In this document: piece by piece, positions 48,441 through 62,600 of the stretch
How positions within the stretch are numbered: the stretch's first letter is position 1
Layout: each line of letters opens with the position of its first letter
NCBI GenBank assembly: GCA_020152595.1
Contig: JAIGNY010002160.1
Span: forward strand, 1 to 64,000
Source: Chiridota heheva
Taxonomy: Eukaryota; Echinodermata; Holothuroidea; Apodida; Chiridotidae
Reading direction: 5' to 3'
DNA length: 64,000 nucleotides
Made by a program: the position numbers and the translations under genes
The notes under the pieces: generated by a model
Seen by the model: the letters and a program-made list of their open reading frames with translations, nothing else
What the model was told of the DNA's origin: nothing
Database searches by the model: none

Positions 48441-49394
48441 AAACAATTCTTTAGCTCTTACTGTTCTTCGAATAGTCGAGCTAAAAAGGACAATAATTTT
48501 CTCTAAGTTAATAACTTTAGATTGGTTGGTTGTTTGAATTATAATAACCTGATCTGCCATAAAAGAAAATTCAAAACTCAATTGAATCTATTTAACATAA
48601 TTATATTCTGCTACTAAAATTTAAATGATCTTTTTTTTTCTTCTCATAATAAACATAAAAAAAAAACTCATACCAATGAAATAAGTACATATTAATTTAT
48701 CTGGAACCATTTAATATAATGCAATTGATTTCATCTTAATGGAATATTCCATGAATTCTTATTGCTATTTATATAATAGAGGACTATTAAAGAAAATAAA
48801 GTGGTGAAAAACTATGTGGATATCTTATTTAAATGATCTCATCGGTGTTGAAAAGTGATTTTGCAGTCATAATTGATGTTTATAATTGTAGATCCAAGAC
48901 AGTGTGTATGTATTTCTTTCTCAATTATTGGAAGCATTTGTTGTTTAATTATTGAAATGGGGTATATAACTTGTGACATGCACTTTACAAGAACATGCTT
49001 TGGTAATCTGGTCAACCTTACACTCTAATAAAAGAAACATATATACTATATTAATGTTTAAGTAATACATACAAAAGTCTTAGAATTGCAAGTATGACAC
49101 TATACTGCACTGGTCACTTTCCAACACAAATATATTAACTCTTAGACAGAATAAGATATCAACATTGTTCTGTGTACCACATTATTTCTTTCCTAGTCAT
49201 AGCAATGAAAAATTCAAAGAATATACCTTTAATGGCCATGATAACAAATGCCATCTAAAAATCTGAATAATTTGAGCTAATCTTTAAAATTTATTTAAAT
49301 GATTTCATCAGAAATCAATAAACACATTCAATCATTCAAAACTGTTTAAAACATAAAAACCCTTATTTGAGATTGCTAAGTACTCTTTGACATT

Positions 49395-49545
49395 ACTTCA
49401 GGGATGTAATTTCTGGGGGCCAGCGGAGACATGCCCCCCACCCGCCCTCCTTTCCAGCAGAATTTCCCAAAAATACATAAGGTTTTTAAGATATACTGCT
49501 CCGTACTTAGTGGAGGAAAAGTATGGCCACATCTCCCTCCCTCCC
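49395..49545 (+). repeat. Dispersed repeat pair, copy A
   Basis: Shares TAATTTCTGGGGG, AGCAGAATTTCCCAAAAATA and CATAAGGTTTTTAAGATA with 50265-50400 in the same orientation. Confidence 0.6.
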
Positions 49546-50264
49546 AATTTTGACAGACAATTACGGCTCTGCTTCTTTTGATCCACCCTAGCCAAAGTCC
49601 TATTCAGTTTTGTCACATCCTCCACAAATGTTCTTTTACAGATTATTAGACATCAAACTTGAATATGAAGATCATCACATAAATAATTAATCAATTACTA
49701 AACATAATGCAACCTCAAACAGCTGGTGATCCGCATCACAAATAAGTACAGTACACCCACCAAATTAACTTTCTTAACACTTCATGGAATGGAGTGTTTA
49801 ACTGTAATCATTCAATATTTGCAAATGGGTTTTTATGTGTACATATGGTTGAACAAAAGTGTTTGTCTCTACATGAGTGAAATTCACAAAAAATAAACCT
49901 ATCTTGCCTAGTAAAACTGCTAGGTCATATCAAATCCTGCTTGACGATTTCGAGAACAGATTATGCCCTTCTTAAATATTTCATCCTCACTGCACACAGT
50001 AGGTTACATAAAACTGGCAATGAAAAAGTGGTGCTGGGAAAATATGACTTACTCAGGAATCAATTTTCCATAATATACCTGTCTGCGGAGTGCAGACTAG
50101 TTGGAGATTATCACAAAAATGAGCAGCTGCCAACATAAAGTAAACTTTAGGATTTATAATTGTTTTGAACGCCAAGAACCAACTTAATTTTCACTTCCAA
50201 ATATGTGTGAACTGTTACCAAGCCCTTAGTGACAGCATTTTATGACTCAAATCAAGCTTACCCT

Positions 50265-50400
50265 CGGGTCATAATTCCTGGGGGACAGGCAGCCCCCACT
50301 TTCAGGCAGAATTTTCCCAAAATACATTACTTTTTAAAGAACACTGTCCCCCTTCTTTGTCCATCCTATGTCCCCCTCCTTTGGAAAGAGATTTACACCC
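50265..50400 (+). repeat. Dispersed repeat pair, copy B
   Basis: Shares TAATTCCTGGGGG, GGCAGAATTTTCCCAAAATA and CATTACTTTTTAAAGA with 49395-49545. Confidence 0.6.
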
Positions 50401-51134
50401 TCAAAACAGGTCATATATTCTTCTAAATTAAATAGAAAAGAAATGAGGATACTGTGCAAACTGGATGTCTTTATCGGCCTGTCCCAGTCAAAAATTAATA
50501 ATACTGATAAAGTTTTCATCTTCAATCAACACACACAAAATATTGCATACATTACAGCAGTACAATTGTAAAGAACTTAAAAGATCTTAACAAAACTTAA
50601 AGGGGTACTAGACCAAAAAGTGACAACATATTCTTTTACAAACTCAAATATTCAGCAAAGCTTATTGACCCATGTGGAAAGCTACCAAACTTCTCTGACA
50701 AATGTTTTATACCAAATAGTGATCTATTATTCATAAATGATAACATTTTATCACTTTAGGGAGGCAAACCAGCTCAATTAATTTAAAAAAATTCACCAAA
50801 AAGATGCCCTCTCTTATGGGACTAGTGCTCCTTTAAGGTTCTGTTAGAATAGAGAACTAAAAACAGGCAAGAGCCAAAAATGCTTCAAATCATCAGGGCA
50901 CCATTACAACCCCATCCCTGCATCCCATGACAAAATGTGAGCAAAGAAGTTTGCAAACAAATCCCAAATGAGTTGTTAATCAAATCACTAAATGCCAGCA
51001 AACTTACCTGACGACGACGAGTGAACACACAATTACAATGACAGGGTCGTCGCCTGCATGTTCGTTTATGATAGTAACAATGCTATCACGAAACGCTTAA
51101 CACGACCGGGACGAGAACACAGGTACGACCTACA

Positions 51135-51290
51135 GACAGACATAACATCGACACCCAAGTCAATGTCCGCGGCCTTTGATAACCAGTTGTGGTGCACTGG
51201 CGTGTCTACCCAACCCAGGCTTGAACCCAGGGCCTTGTGGTCTGTAGACATGTATGATAACCGCTACACCACAGTTAGTAGACAACATAC
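51135..51290 (-). mobile_element. tRNA-like SINE
   Basis: The minus strand reads CTGTGGTGTAGCGGTTATCA (A-box region) and GGCCCTGGGTTCAAGCCTGG (B-box region), then a non-tRNA body. The head resembles Glu/Gly/His-type tRNAs, but the anticodon stem does not pair. Likely a SINE. Confidence 0.6.
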
Positions 51291-52984
51291 CTGACCAATC
51301 TGTTGTCTTTTTATTAGTGATGACTTGCAATTACACTGTGGCTTTACTAATAAAGGAAGTAAACAGGACTGTTAAAGCAGAGCAGACAAAAAGTCTGACA
51401 ATATCCTTGTTTCGTAATACAATAAAATTTAACAAATCTTCTGACCACGTGTCATACCTCCCGAAGCAATCTAACACATTTCTTTGCAATTGTTAAACAT
51501 ATTGATGCTACCATTACACTGGAGCTGCCATTTTGATTTTAATATATACAGAAAATGATGTCATCAACCAAGTAGGATGTTGGAATGTAATGTATTTCTT
51601 TATAATTTATCTCAAGTTTTCTACCTAATGAGAAAACTGTTTTCCTTTTGTAAAGAAAGGTCAAGGACATGTTTGTGTACACATGAAATTATCAAAACAA
51701 ACTGTTACAACTTCGTGTCCCCCTTATTTTGGAATAAAAACTTTGTGCCAATGACTTTAAACCAGAATTGAACAAAATGGCAGCTCCATGTGTCACCTTC
51801 AAACACAAATAACTTGAGATAGGAAGAAGATTTTGACTTGCTGTTTTTAGTAGTTGGTTAAAATTGTAATCCTATATGAAATAGGAATGTATCAAACTTT
51901 ACATCTCCTTTAAGACTTAAATGCACCTCAACAGAAATAACAACAAAAACTGATTTCTTATAAGATTATTATGCTCCCTTCCTTCCACAAGAGTGCCAAG
52001 ATCAGTGAAGCAAAATAAAATATTCAAAATGGCTGCCCAAATTTGTGAAAACAATGCACAAAAAAGTGCACATGCCACAATTCTAAACAAATATTTTTAA
52101 CATAAAAATTGTTCTTTTAATCAATATGACTAAACACACGGAAGTGAGGTAAAATTTTAAAAATTCATTATGAACATATTGCATGCATGATTTGCAAATT
52201 CCATTAAAAAAAATTCTCTTTATAAAGTTATTTAAAACTGGATTAATATATACTTCATTATCTACTTATACATAAGAACTTTTCAAACAAACTGCCAAGA
52301 ACACAACAAAAATAGTTTCTCAAGACCAGCAAAATGGCTGCCATAATTTGATACAGATTGATGCCTTAACAGCAGAAGCCAAATTATAAAGGGTTAGTTC
52401 AGTGGTACAGCAAGTTCATATTTCACGAACGATGACTTCTTACATGTCTTATACAGTGGATTTCATATTCAATCTCAAGTCCTTCCTCACCTGTGTAGAA
52501 ACGATTTCTGTGGAAATTTAAAGTAGATTGGGCCTTCATCCTCACTTCATCAACAATTTTGAATGTATTTTAAAGAAAATCAATTTAAACATTCTTTTAT
52601 TAAATTAATAAATGGGAAAATTGTAATCCCCCCCCCACCCCAAAAAAAACAGATGGTGAATTATAGTTTCTTTAGTAGATTTACATTAAACTATTTTCCT
52701 GCATAGCCAATGATTTTTGAACAACAAAATCTCAGGGAAAAATAAACATTAAAATACATTTTAAAGACTTCATTTGGTTGCATTACGGTCTCCTTGATTT
52801 CTGGACTTGTTATTTTGTGTTTAATTCATTTGTTGCTTTTTCCTGTTAAGTTTTCATTGTAAAGTAATTGTGAGCAGACTATTGAGCACTCTCAATGTGT
52901 GGTACAATAATGATAATAATAAACATTATGGATGAATGTGACGATGAGGGCAACAACCTACACTAGACATGCCACATCAGTCAT

Positions 52985-53412
52985 TTCTACACAACAGCAA
53001 CGGAGCTTAGTTGACTGCCCAACGTGATATGTTTCTACACAACAGCAACAGAGCTTAGTGGACTGCCCAACGTGATTTGCTTCTACACAACAGCAGCGGA
53101 GCTAAGTTGACTGCCCAACCTGATACATTTCTACACAACAGCAACAGAGCTTAGTGGACTGCCCAACGTGATACGCTTCTACACAACAGCAACGGAGCTT
53201 AGTTGACTGCCCATTGTGATACGTTTCTACACAACAGCAACGGAGTTTAGTTGACTGCCCAACGTGATACATTTCTACACAACAGCAACAGAGCTTAGAT
53301 GACTGCCCAACGTGATATGTTTCTACACAACAGCAATGGAGCTAAGTTGACTGCCCAACGTGATACCTTTCTACACAGAAGTGACAGAGCCTAGCTGACT
53401 GCCTAACGTGAT
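52985..53412. repeat. 48-bp satellite, nine copies
   Basis: Units begin at 52985, 53033, 53081, 53129, 53177, 53225, 53273, 53321 and 53369, an almost exact 48-bp period. Unit: TTCTACACAACAGCAACGGA, GCTTAGTTGACTGCCCAACG, TGATATGT. The ninth copy is the most diverged. It lies 150 bp beyond the candidate ING poly(A) signal, so it is downstream of or within a long 3' UTR. Confidence 0.95.
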
Positions 53413-53562
53413 ATTATAGCCAGCCAATGAAGGGGTGGATTTTCATGAAAAATTTCCAGCTTCCGTGTATATCTCTAAAGGGGCTTCAGGAGGCATAACA
53501 TAGCAGCTGCCAGGAGTATTCTGAGATGTTAAGAACTCCTCTCACATTACGCAAGAGGATGA

Positions 53563-53568
53563 TTTATT
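53563..53568 (-). terminator. Candidate ING poly(A) signal
   Basis: AATAAA on the minus strand, about 70 nt after the ING stop codon. Common hexamer in AT-rich DNA, so only suggestive. Confidence 0.4.
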
Positions 53569-53637
53569 AACTCAGAGACAGGTGAAGAGAAACCCAACCA
53601 GCAGCAATCTTGAGGTGCGGTCCTTTGGTGCAATCAT

Positions 53638-53677
53638 TCACTTCTTCTTCCTGTCCTGGGTACATTTTGGACAAAAC
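53638..53677 (-). CDS. ING4/ING5: ING exon F (PHD end and stop)
   Basis: Completes the Trp codon, then [12 protein letters not shown] and TGA at 53638-53640. Acceptor AACCTCCAG. Provides the last zinc pair (C-x2-C) and the polybasic C terminus that binds phosphoinositides in several ING proteins. Only 40 bases, so invisible to open-frame scans. Confidence 0.95.
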
Positions 53678-56600
53678 CTGGAGGTTGAGAAAAAAAGAAG
53701 CTGGCTTAAATTTGTGCTTTGATGAATAATGATATAAATACTATCAAGCTAGCACCATGAGGCTCAGGAAATCACCCACTCACAAATTCAAAAATAAAGT
53801 CAGCTCATAACTTAAGAGTGTCTCAGCAATGCATTCGGACTAGACACTACATTAACCCTACAAAAAAAAAAACATGAGCTAATGACTCAAGTAGACTACA
53901 CCATAGCATTCTAAAAGTTTCTAAAAAGTTAGTTTTAAATACACTAAAACAAAATATTACTGCACATGAAGCTGAACACTCCATAGCTCAAAATTCCAAA
54001 GTGGCTTAGAAATAAACCACTGCTCATGGTGATAATTCCTCCTGGTTCAGCTGTAATATGATGCATACAAATATTGCCTAAAATGATGGACTAGTGCTTG
54101 CAGTCCTTCTAGCCATGCTTGTGTGTATTTTCAGTTCCATTAAATGTGTTCAAATGCATCATATTAATTCTGCAAAACAATAACTAGGGACAACTCAAGA
54201 CCCTTTTGAGTAGGAGCAAGACAAACACAATTTATAGACCACTTTGTTAAAACAATAAACAATTTACTAATGAGGAGGGGAATTGCTCCCCTTACAAACC
54301 AACAACATGTCTATGAACCCATAGATTTCTTCAGGGTACAGTGCGGATGCATTGCACCTGTCCTAATAATCGATAAACACACATAATATATTGAATGTAT
54401 GTATGTGAACCTAAGTGCTTGAATGATTCATACTTTCAGAAAAAATTTCAAAAATATTTGTTCATAAATTTGTCAAAAATATTTGTTCATGAATTTGTCA
54501 AAATTATTTGTTCATAAATTTGTCAAAAATAGAGGATAACTTCCACAAAGTTTGGGTAACAAATATAGAACAATTTGTTGATTTAAGTATGAACCTACTG
54601 ATTTCTTCAGGGCACCGTGCGGATGCCTCACACCTGTCGTTCATGGCAAATTATCAATAAACATACACAATAAATTGACGGTATGAGAAACCGAAATGCT
54701 TTAATGATTCTAAACATTCATAACTTTTAAAAACTAGGGGATAGCTACCTGAAAGTTTGGGTAACAAACAAAAAACAATTGATCGGAAAAAGGGGGAGGG
54801 GGGAGGGAAATCTATTGCTACTTACTAAGACATGTTTATGAACCCATAGATTTCTTCAGGGTACAGTGTGGATGCCTTGCACCTGTCTTTCATGGCAAAT
54901 AATTAATAAACATACACAATAACTTGAATAAATGTAACCCCAAGTGCTTGAATGATTCTATCCTTTCAGAAACTTTTCAGATTTTTTTCAAAAATAGAGG
55001 ATAACTACCTGAAAGTTTGGGTAACAATCACAAAACAATGTATTGATGGGGAAAGGGGGGAGCTATTGCTCTCTTCATAGCTGAGTATGAACCTATAGAT
55101 CTATTCAGGGTACAGTACCTATCCTTCATGCCAAATAATCGATAAACATACACAATAAATTGAACATGTATGAACGCTACATGCTTGAATGATTTTACTC
55201 TTTCATAGTTTTCTTCAAAAATAGAGGATTATAAGTATCTGAATGTTTGGGTTACAACTTTTTTCTGTCAAAATATTGTAATACCTAAAACAATCCTACT
55301 TACCATTTTCCCTTTGGTTTGGTGGATAGGCCAACACACCCAAAATGAAACCACTCAATAGGACACTGCAGAGAAGTAAACAAAAGAGAATTGTATCCAA
55401 CTTATATAGCATCCAACTAAAATCTATTTAAAGGTATATATAGCATCCAACTAAATCTATTTAAAGGTCCATTAGGGTGTTTCCGCTGACATAACGAGGT
55501 CGCGTGACTTTGTTTATATCGCCATTTTGACGGTCAAAACCACTGTCGTCTGCTGTACATTTAATTAGACTTACATACATTTGCATGTTGTTACATCAGA
55601 TTATTTCTGCAAGATAATTATGCTGGGATCTTGCTGTAGGTTAGCATATAGTATGTTTGTTGTACGTGTGATGTGACTGAGCTGTGTGAAGACGTGTGAA
55701 ATGCAACAACGCCGCTGGCCGGAAAAATGGAGTCCAGTTGAGTTAGACTCACGTGATGAAATCTCTCTATAGATAAGTAGTAGCACACTTTTGCCTTCTG
55801 GCCTATAGATATCTTCAAATGTTTCCACTATCTTATCTTCAAGACATATTCACAATCAGAGCTGGAAAAAATCTACAGTTCCTGTGGTTATAACCACACG
55901 AAAATCGGGAATTCGCAGAAAGAAAAAGAATCATTAACAAATTTATTTTTGTTTAATTTCTTGAGTAAACAACAGTATTATGTGGTAAATATTTGCTCTA
56001 AAAATGGCCCCATGCAATTGTGCGATGAAAAAGTACATTAAATTTTGAAAGACGGAAGTATGTAAAGATGTATTCACTACATTAATATCATATCTGTCGC
56101 GATTTTTCATGAGAAGATTTTCGACACCTTTTTTCAGAACCGTGGGAAATTTTACAATTAATTCCAACTCCCCTGCTGTGTGGTCAGGTATACAATACTA
56201 GTGAAAAACACTTACATCAGGATTGTCGCAACCGATCATTTCACCGTAGGAGACTTGATGACATAAGCAATAGGTGGGTTCATTGGGATCAACAGGCATG
56301 TCAAGGTTCACATCTCCCGGGCTGTTAATGACTGATGGAATGGCCAACACTGATGTAGCTGACCTGTGACAGAAAACATATTTCACAGAAGAACTTACAT
56401 GAAAGTTGACAATGCGAAGGCTTTAGAAACTGTGAAAGAATCTTAATGCTACAATTTGTAATTTTAACACTGTTGCATGAAATGTAGGCTTTTGCCCTTT
56501 ATATTACTACCCTGTTCTTCTTCACACCAGATATGACGTCACATTTGCATGGTATCAACTTCTTCCAATTTTCATTTCAAACATCAAGAGGCTGAAGATT

Positions 56601-59600
56601 TAGGAAACGAAGGTTTGACTGTTCAAACTAAGGCAGGAGGTGAATGAACACCGCGCTTGCACGCTCCTCTTATCAAATAGTGTTCAGAGAACCAGACAGG
56701 GTGGAGACTGTTCTGCAGTTGGGACTGCTATCTAACATTCTCATCCGAGAGACGGTGAGCGCCATCCAACCTTTGTTCATTTCTCCCAAAGGCTGTGAAG
56801 GAGTGGGAACTGCAGACAACATACTTCCGCTTTAATGTTCTGTTCTGTCTACATAGCTGTGGAAAATCCAGTGAGACTTGAGTTAAGTCTGGAACTTGGA
56901 ACCTCCAGCATCTCAGCCGTGCACTCTACCAAATGAGCCATCTGTATCCTTTTCTAGCATGGCTACCTGTACATACTATGCAATCAGTGATCATGCCACA
57001 TACTGACTATATGTATAAATATCCTTCTGGAAATGTAAAACAAGAGTTACTGTATTCGACGTAGTAAGCTCCCTTGCTGTAATAAGCGCTCACCTAACAT
57101 TTTTTGATGGCTTACATAATTTATTTGCCTAATTTGAAGACTTAAAATAAGTGTTTTTTACGTTATTTGCTTATATTGCGTCTGACGCTGACAATGTTTT
57201 TGTGGTGGTTACTGTGGGTCTAGTACATAGAACCAGTTCACACAATGCAGTTTGAATAACACACTGTACCTTGCTCCGGAAAATGAGTCTGCATGCGCTT
57301 GCTCAAGATTAAACATTGTAAAAATGTAGGAAATAACAATAATCCATCAAAATCTTTATGAGATCTTACGGTGAGATAGATTCAGCACCAGCACCTTTCG
57401 ATTTCTTTCTTGATCTCTTCGGTGTTTCATCATCTGAAATTCGACCTTGGGATTTCTTCTTTTCTCTACCTTTCTTTTCTGTAAAAGAAAATGTCAAGAA
57501 AGAAAATGTAGTTTCTTTATGTTACATTAATTGAGGCTACTGTCTCAGTCAAGATTAAAAGTAAGTAAATTAATGTAAAAGTTTGTACTGTAAAATAGAA
57601 GCTTGTGTCTTAGATCATTAGTACCAGAGAGATTAAAACTAGAACATCAATGATGTAGTAGCTCAACATATTTTAGGGTGGTTAAGTCTGTTTTGGTTGG
57701 TGGGTTGTTATTTTGTGTAGAATGGGGTTGTTAGGGAAGAAATACATGTTTAATAATTATCTTAGGGGAAATGCAAGCAGGAGCTTTAATATCGTTATGA
57801 CGCTAGAACACCAATGATGTAGTAGCTCAATATATGTTTTGGGGGTAGGTATAAGACTGTTTTTGTTGGTGGAGAGTTACATTGGGTAGGCTAAGGTTGT
57901 TAGAAAAGGAATACATGTTTGATTAGCAGTGGCGCAACAATAGGTTTTGGAATGTCCGGAAGGGTGGGTGAACCTTACAAGCCCTGTGCAAAATCATTTT
58001 GAGACTAGCCTCTAACTATGACACCACAATATCTTTGTTATGGGCCCCAAAGCACCAGAGGTGTCAGAAGAAACTCTGGGGAACGTACAGAGCAGAAAAT
58101 CAAGTTTATGTGCATTTTTTGACAGTAATTGAGGGCACTTTTACATTTTAAAAAGTGGCACTCTTGTCAGTTGACATTTTGCTTGTCACTTTTGATTTTC
58201 CCACTTTCAGTATGCAAATTCCACCTATGAGTTCAAAGTTTGGGGACCAGGATCAATGTTGACAGTTACCTATCAGGCGAATAAATAAAAGGCTTCTTTT
58301 CAAAATTACTGATTAAGTTTCGGTTTACCAAGGTTTATAACATCCCAACAGAACTTCAAGACGCCCACCGTGACGGCTGTTTTATTAACCAGTTGTGGAG
58401 CAGATCTTAGCTTAATTTTGTACTGCAAAATTCTTTAAAACTACGCAACAATATGCATTCTTATTGCATCAAAATATCGATCTATTTAAGCCAAACATAG
58501 CAACACAGCAAACTATCCAAAAGATGAATAGGATATGATAAACGCTGCAAAAACTGAACATATCCGGGTGAGAACCTGGCTCTTTAGTTAGTCATCACAT
58601 AAGTTCAAATCCCTTAAAGGGATATTAAGCTAACTAGTCTGACATCACTGAGGATGCAATAATAATTAGAAAATGTTCCCTAAATACTGCAAATAATGGG
58701 AGTATAATTTAGTGCACGTGGTTGATCGGATGTTAGAGCCCCGGGGAAGAGGGGGGAGGGGGATCAATAGTGCCAGAGATCTTAACGGAAATCTAAAATC
58801 ACTGAGGATGCGAATGGAATTAGAGAAAGTTCCCTCAAATACTGCAAATAATAGAGTATAATTGAGTGCAAGCCGTTGATTGGATGTCAGAGCCCCCGGG
58901 AAGGGGGGTAGGAAGACATCAGGTGAGACATTACTACAGTAGCTTATGTTGTGTAAGTGGTCCACCACTTAGGTACGAGTTCTTATTAAATAAGTTTGGG
59001 TAAGTTATTTTTATCTTTAGATAAAGGGCTGTTCCTTGTAGGATAATTCACTGGGCTGTTGGAACAATGTTGGAGTTTGGATAGTGGGCTTCCGGGTTCC
59101 CAATAATAGTCCTCTATCACATAAATGAAGATAAAACAATGCAATAATACGTCAGACCCCTCCTTAGGCTTTTTCAGAGGGTTTCTCCACTTTTGTCTTC
59201 CACCTTGCCCCTATTTTCCTCCACCCTGCCTCTTTTTCAAAAATCATCTACATTTTTCCAAAAACATTTTACTTGCTTTACCTTCCTTTGATGATGCATA
59301 CAGTTCCCCAATACAAAAAGATGAATGCACTACTGATTCCTCTCTAATTTATGTATGAAGTGCCCCCAAATTCATGCTACATGGCCCCTTGCTACTTTGT
59401 AAATGCCCCTTTCTATTCTTGCCGAACAGCCCTTTTTTGGTCCCTTGTGTAGCTTTCAAATTTGGAAAAACCTGGGATTGTTGTAAACCACATTGCATGA
59501 AATCCATCAATCTTCAAGGGAAATAATAAATTACACACACACATATATATATTATGAACAAAATATTTATTCTCACGGTTTTAATAGCCAGAACCGTGGC

Positions 59601-62600
59601 CTTTTTTCCAGAGCTTTCTGTTTAATATCGGGATATTTAAGATATTAATGCTGAGCTATAAACCTCAAAACAGGATCAATCTTAATGCATTTTCAGTGCT
59701 CTAAAAATACCCCCTGGACCCTCTCTAAAGCAGGCCCCTGAACCCCACACATACAATGCTTGCATGTTTCCTACACAAACACTAGCGGGAAATACAGCTA
59801 CAACCATTTTATGTTTGTGGGAAGAAATGTAACAGACCCCTAGCTTGATCTAAAAAGGGGCAGGGTGCTAGATTTGTGAAGGGGCACATTAATGTATGTG
59901 CAAAGCACTGCACCTTTTCAATAAGGGGTCCAGGCAACCCCCCCCCCCCTCCCTTTAAGGCTTAAGCCCCTTGTGAAGCTTTGGGATTTAAGCTATAATC
60001 ATACTTCAGAAGTTTCTATTCCAATTCATAAGGACTATTTATGAGCCAAACAATACAATTTTTTACTATGCTAACACTCTGTGTTCTGTAACCATGTACA
60101 TTAGGGTATTTCATTTATGAGTTTAATCAAGATTGTTAAGTTATTAAAGCTTTTTTTTTTTTAATTTAAGAATTTTCATATATATTTTTTACACTTTTAT
60201 CTGAGGGGCAGGGCGGACCATAAGGGGGAAGGGAGGGGTGGAGGCAGGGTGAGCCACCCTCTGAAACAGCAAAGTTAGGGCACTGTGTATAAGATTTGAG
60301 TCCTTCTTACTCTTTTCTCTGGTGGTGCTGTCATACCCTGCTGCAGCTGCTTGTTGCTCCATGTGCCTCTCCTTCAGCTCCTGCTCAAACCTTGCCAGCT
60401 CCGCATCCAACCTCCTTATATGCTTGTCAACCTGCAGATGCATAAGCAGATGCATAAGGGTGGTATTTCATTCTGTTAGTTTAATCTTTAATGGTTCAGT
60501 GGTCAATCAAGTGTATCTTATATCAAATAAGACTTCAAAAGAAACAAAATGGTGAAGAAAGCATTCACAAATGGTATTCTGCTTAGGAGATATTCAAGTT
60601 TACAGTTTGGTACAATTTGTGTAGAAATGACTGAAATCAGACTAGCTGTGATGTCACAGCCTCAGATTCCCCAAAGTCATTATGTATTCTATCATACTTT
60701 GTCCTGCAACTTTGTGGTTTAAAAAGCCATTGGATATGTCAGGAAAGTAAAAAAAATAATTGTAATTTACCACCTGAATAAAGTTCAAGGAAAAATAATT
60801 CAAATAGTAAAATACATTAACAATTGATGAAGAATGTAAGGAGAGGACGCCAATATTCCATAGTACACTTACTATACCAGTCATTCCTACACAAATACCA
60901 CAGAGCTAGCTTTAAACTTGAATATCTCCTGAACGGAATAAGAGTTTTGAATGCTTTCTGCACCATTTTGTTTCTTTTAAAGTCCTCTTTCATATAAGAT
61001 TGACGTTCTTGACCACTAAACTAATCCTTTAAAATATCAGAATACATCACATTTTTTCCATATATTAAAGGACTATGGACATGTAGAGGCAACATGGGCT
61101 TAACTGGTTTAAAATATGATCTAAACCATTAAAACAGCAAAACATTCCATTACAATTGGTTAAAAATTGACCAATTTACAGCAGTTTTAATTTTTAGCTG
61201 TTACTGCACAATAATGCGTGACATCAATAGGGAAAGGAACCTTCATTACCTTTTGTAAAACCTTTTGTTTTTTATTCCTCTGTCAATGTTGTATGAAATG
61301 TAGAATTGGACAAAATTTGAAGGAAATTTGTCACACCCTCAATCATGTATACCTAATAAAGGTCTGTTGATGTTTAACATAAAGAAAGACATTCTGAAAT
61401 TCACGAGCACAGTACCTGAACTTGAAGAACAGAACTTGAAAAAGTATATAAAGATAAGAGATGTGTTCCTTTTAGTATATCACAAATTCGGGACAAGTGA
61501 ACAAATCATGAAACTTTGTTTAGTCACAACTTGAAAACTAAATAGGCTTTTTACAAATTGTAAAAACTGTTCTACTCCAAATTCCATGCTCTGTCACAGA
61601 TCTAAGACCTGCTACTGTAGATGTCCACAGTCCTTTACACGTCCTTCAAACTCTGAGGAGCCATAACTCAGAACAACATGTGCTTTTGACAAACATGTAA
61701 TTTATTAGACAATTCTGTTCAGAATTTAGGGCTGTGAACGTTTAGCAATTAATCGCTAAATGATCGCTAAATCGCTAAATGATCGCTAAATCGCTAAATG
61801 ATCACTAAATCGCTAAATGATCACATAAGAATTGAACGTTTACAAAAAAGCTACATGCGATTAATCGTTTTTGTTGTCCAGCCTTTCCATTAAAAATCAA
61901 TACCGTTCAAACAACACACAAACACAGCCCACAAAATTCCAATCAATGACTTTTTTTTTAAACAGGATTGTAAATGCAAGAAGCAGAAATTAGCAGTAAT
62001 CACCTATGAATGGGAAAATGGCCGAAAAGTGAGTGACATGTACTGTGAATATACAATAAACAGTGTAACAATAACATTAGGCTTCAATGTCTTTACATTA
62101 GAATCCTGTTTTACAAGCTGTAAATGTGACCCAAATAGACACTGTCGAGTACCAAAACAGCTTCAATTGTTGTGTTCACAAAATACGAATGTAGATATTA
62201 CCTGACGAGTCAAACACATTAAAGAAAAAAAAAAAAGTGTTACAAAAGAAATGGAATATTTAAAACAGAGTCGAGTTGCGGCACGCTCTGCAGAGAAAGA
62301 GAACATCTTGGCAGAGGATCACAATACACATCATTTGTGGGTGGTGCTATAGTTTTGAAATTTATACGACAAGGAATACGTATGATGCATGATGTAAGCA
62401 CAGCAAGAATAATAGAGGAGTCGTGCAAGATTAGGCTTAAATGACAAGTTCTGCTGTTCTGTCATTTCTAAACCAAAATACACTTAAATGTTTACACATT
62501 TCATTGATCGTTCACAGCCTGATCAGATTCATGGATCGTTCACAGCCCGATCAAATTCATTGATCGTTCACAGCCGATCAGATTCATTGATCATTCACAG

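Larger units (their letters stand above)
47025..52984. other. Intergenic region between tRNA-Pro and the ING gene
   Basis: AT-rich. Recognised contents: imperfect AAATTGAAGG repeats (47560-47725, 48230-48440), a paired dispersed repeat (49395-49545, 50265-50400), a tRNA-like SINE (51135-51290), and the duplicated GAGATATATCTCTTATTATA-TGACCGT block at 47107-47185. No protein gene recognised. Confidence 0.5.

Noticed and set aside
52985-53412. CRISPR-like regular array
   Set aside because: The 48-bp unit repeats throughout with no unique spacers, and the DNA is animal nuclear.
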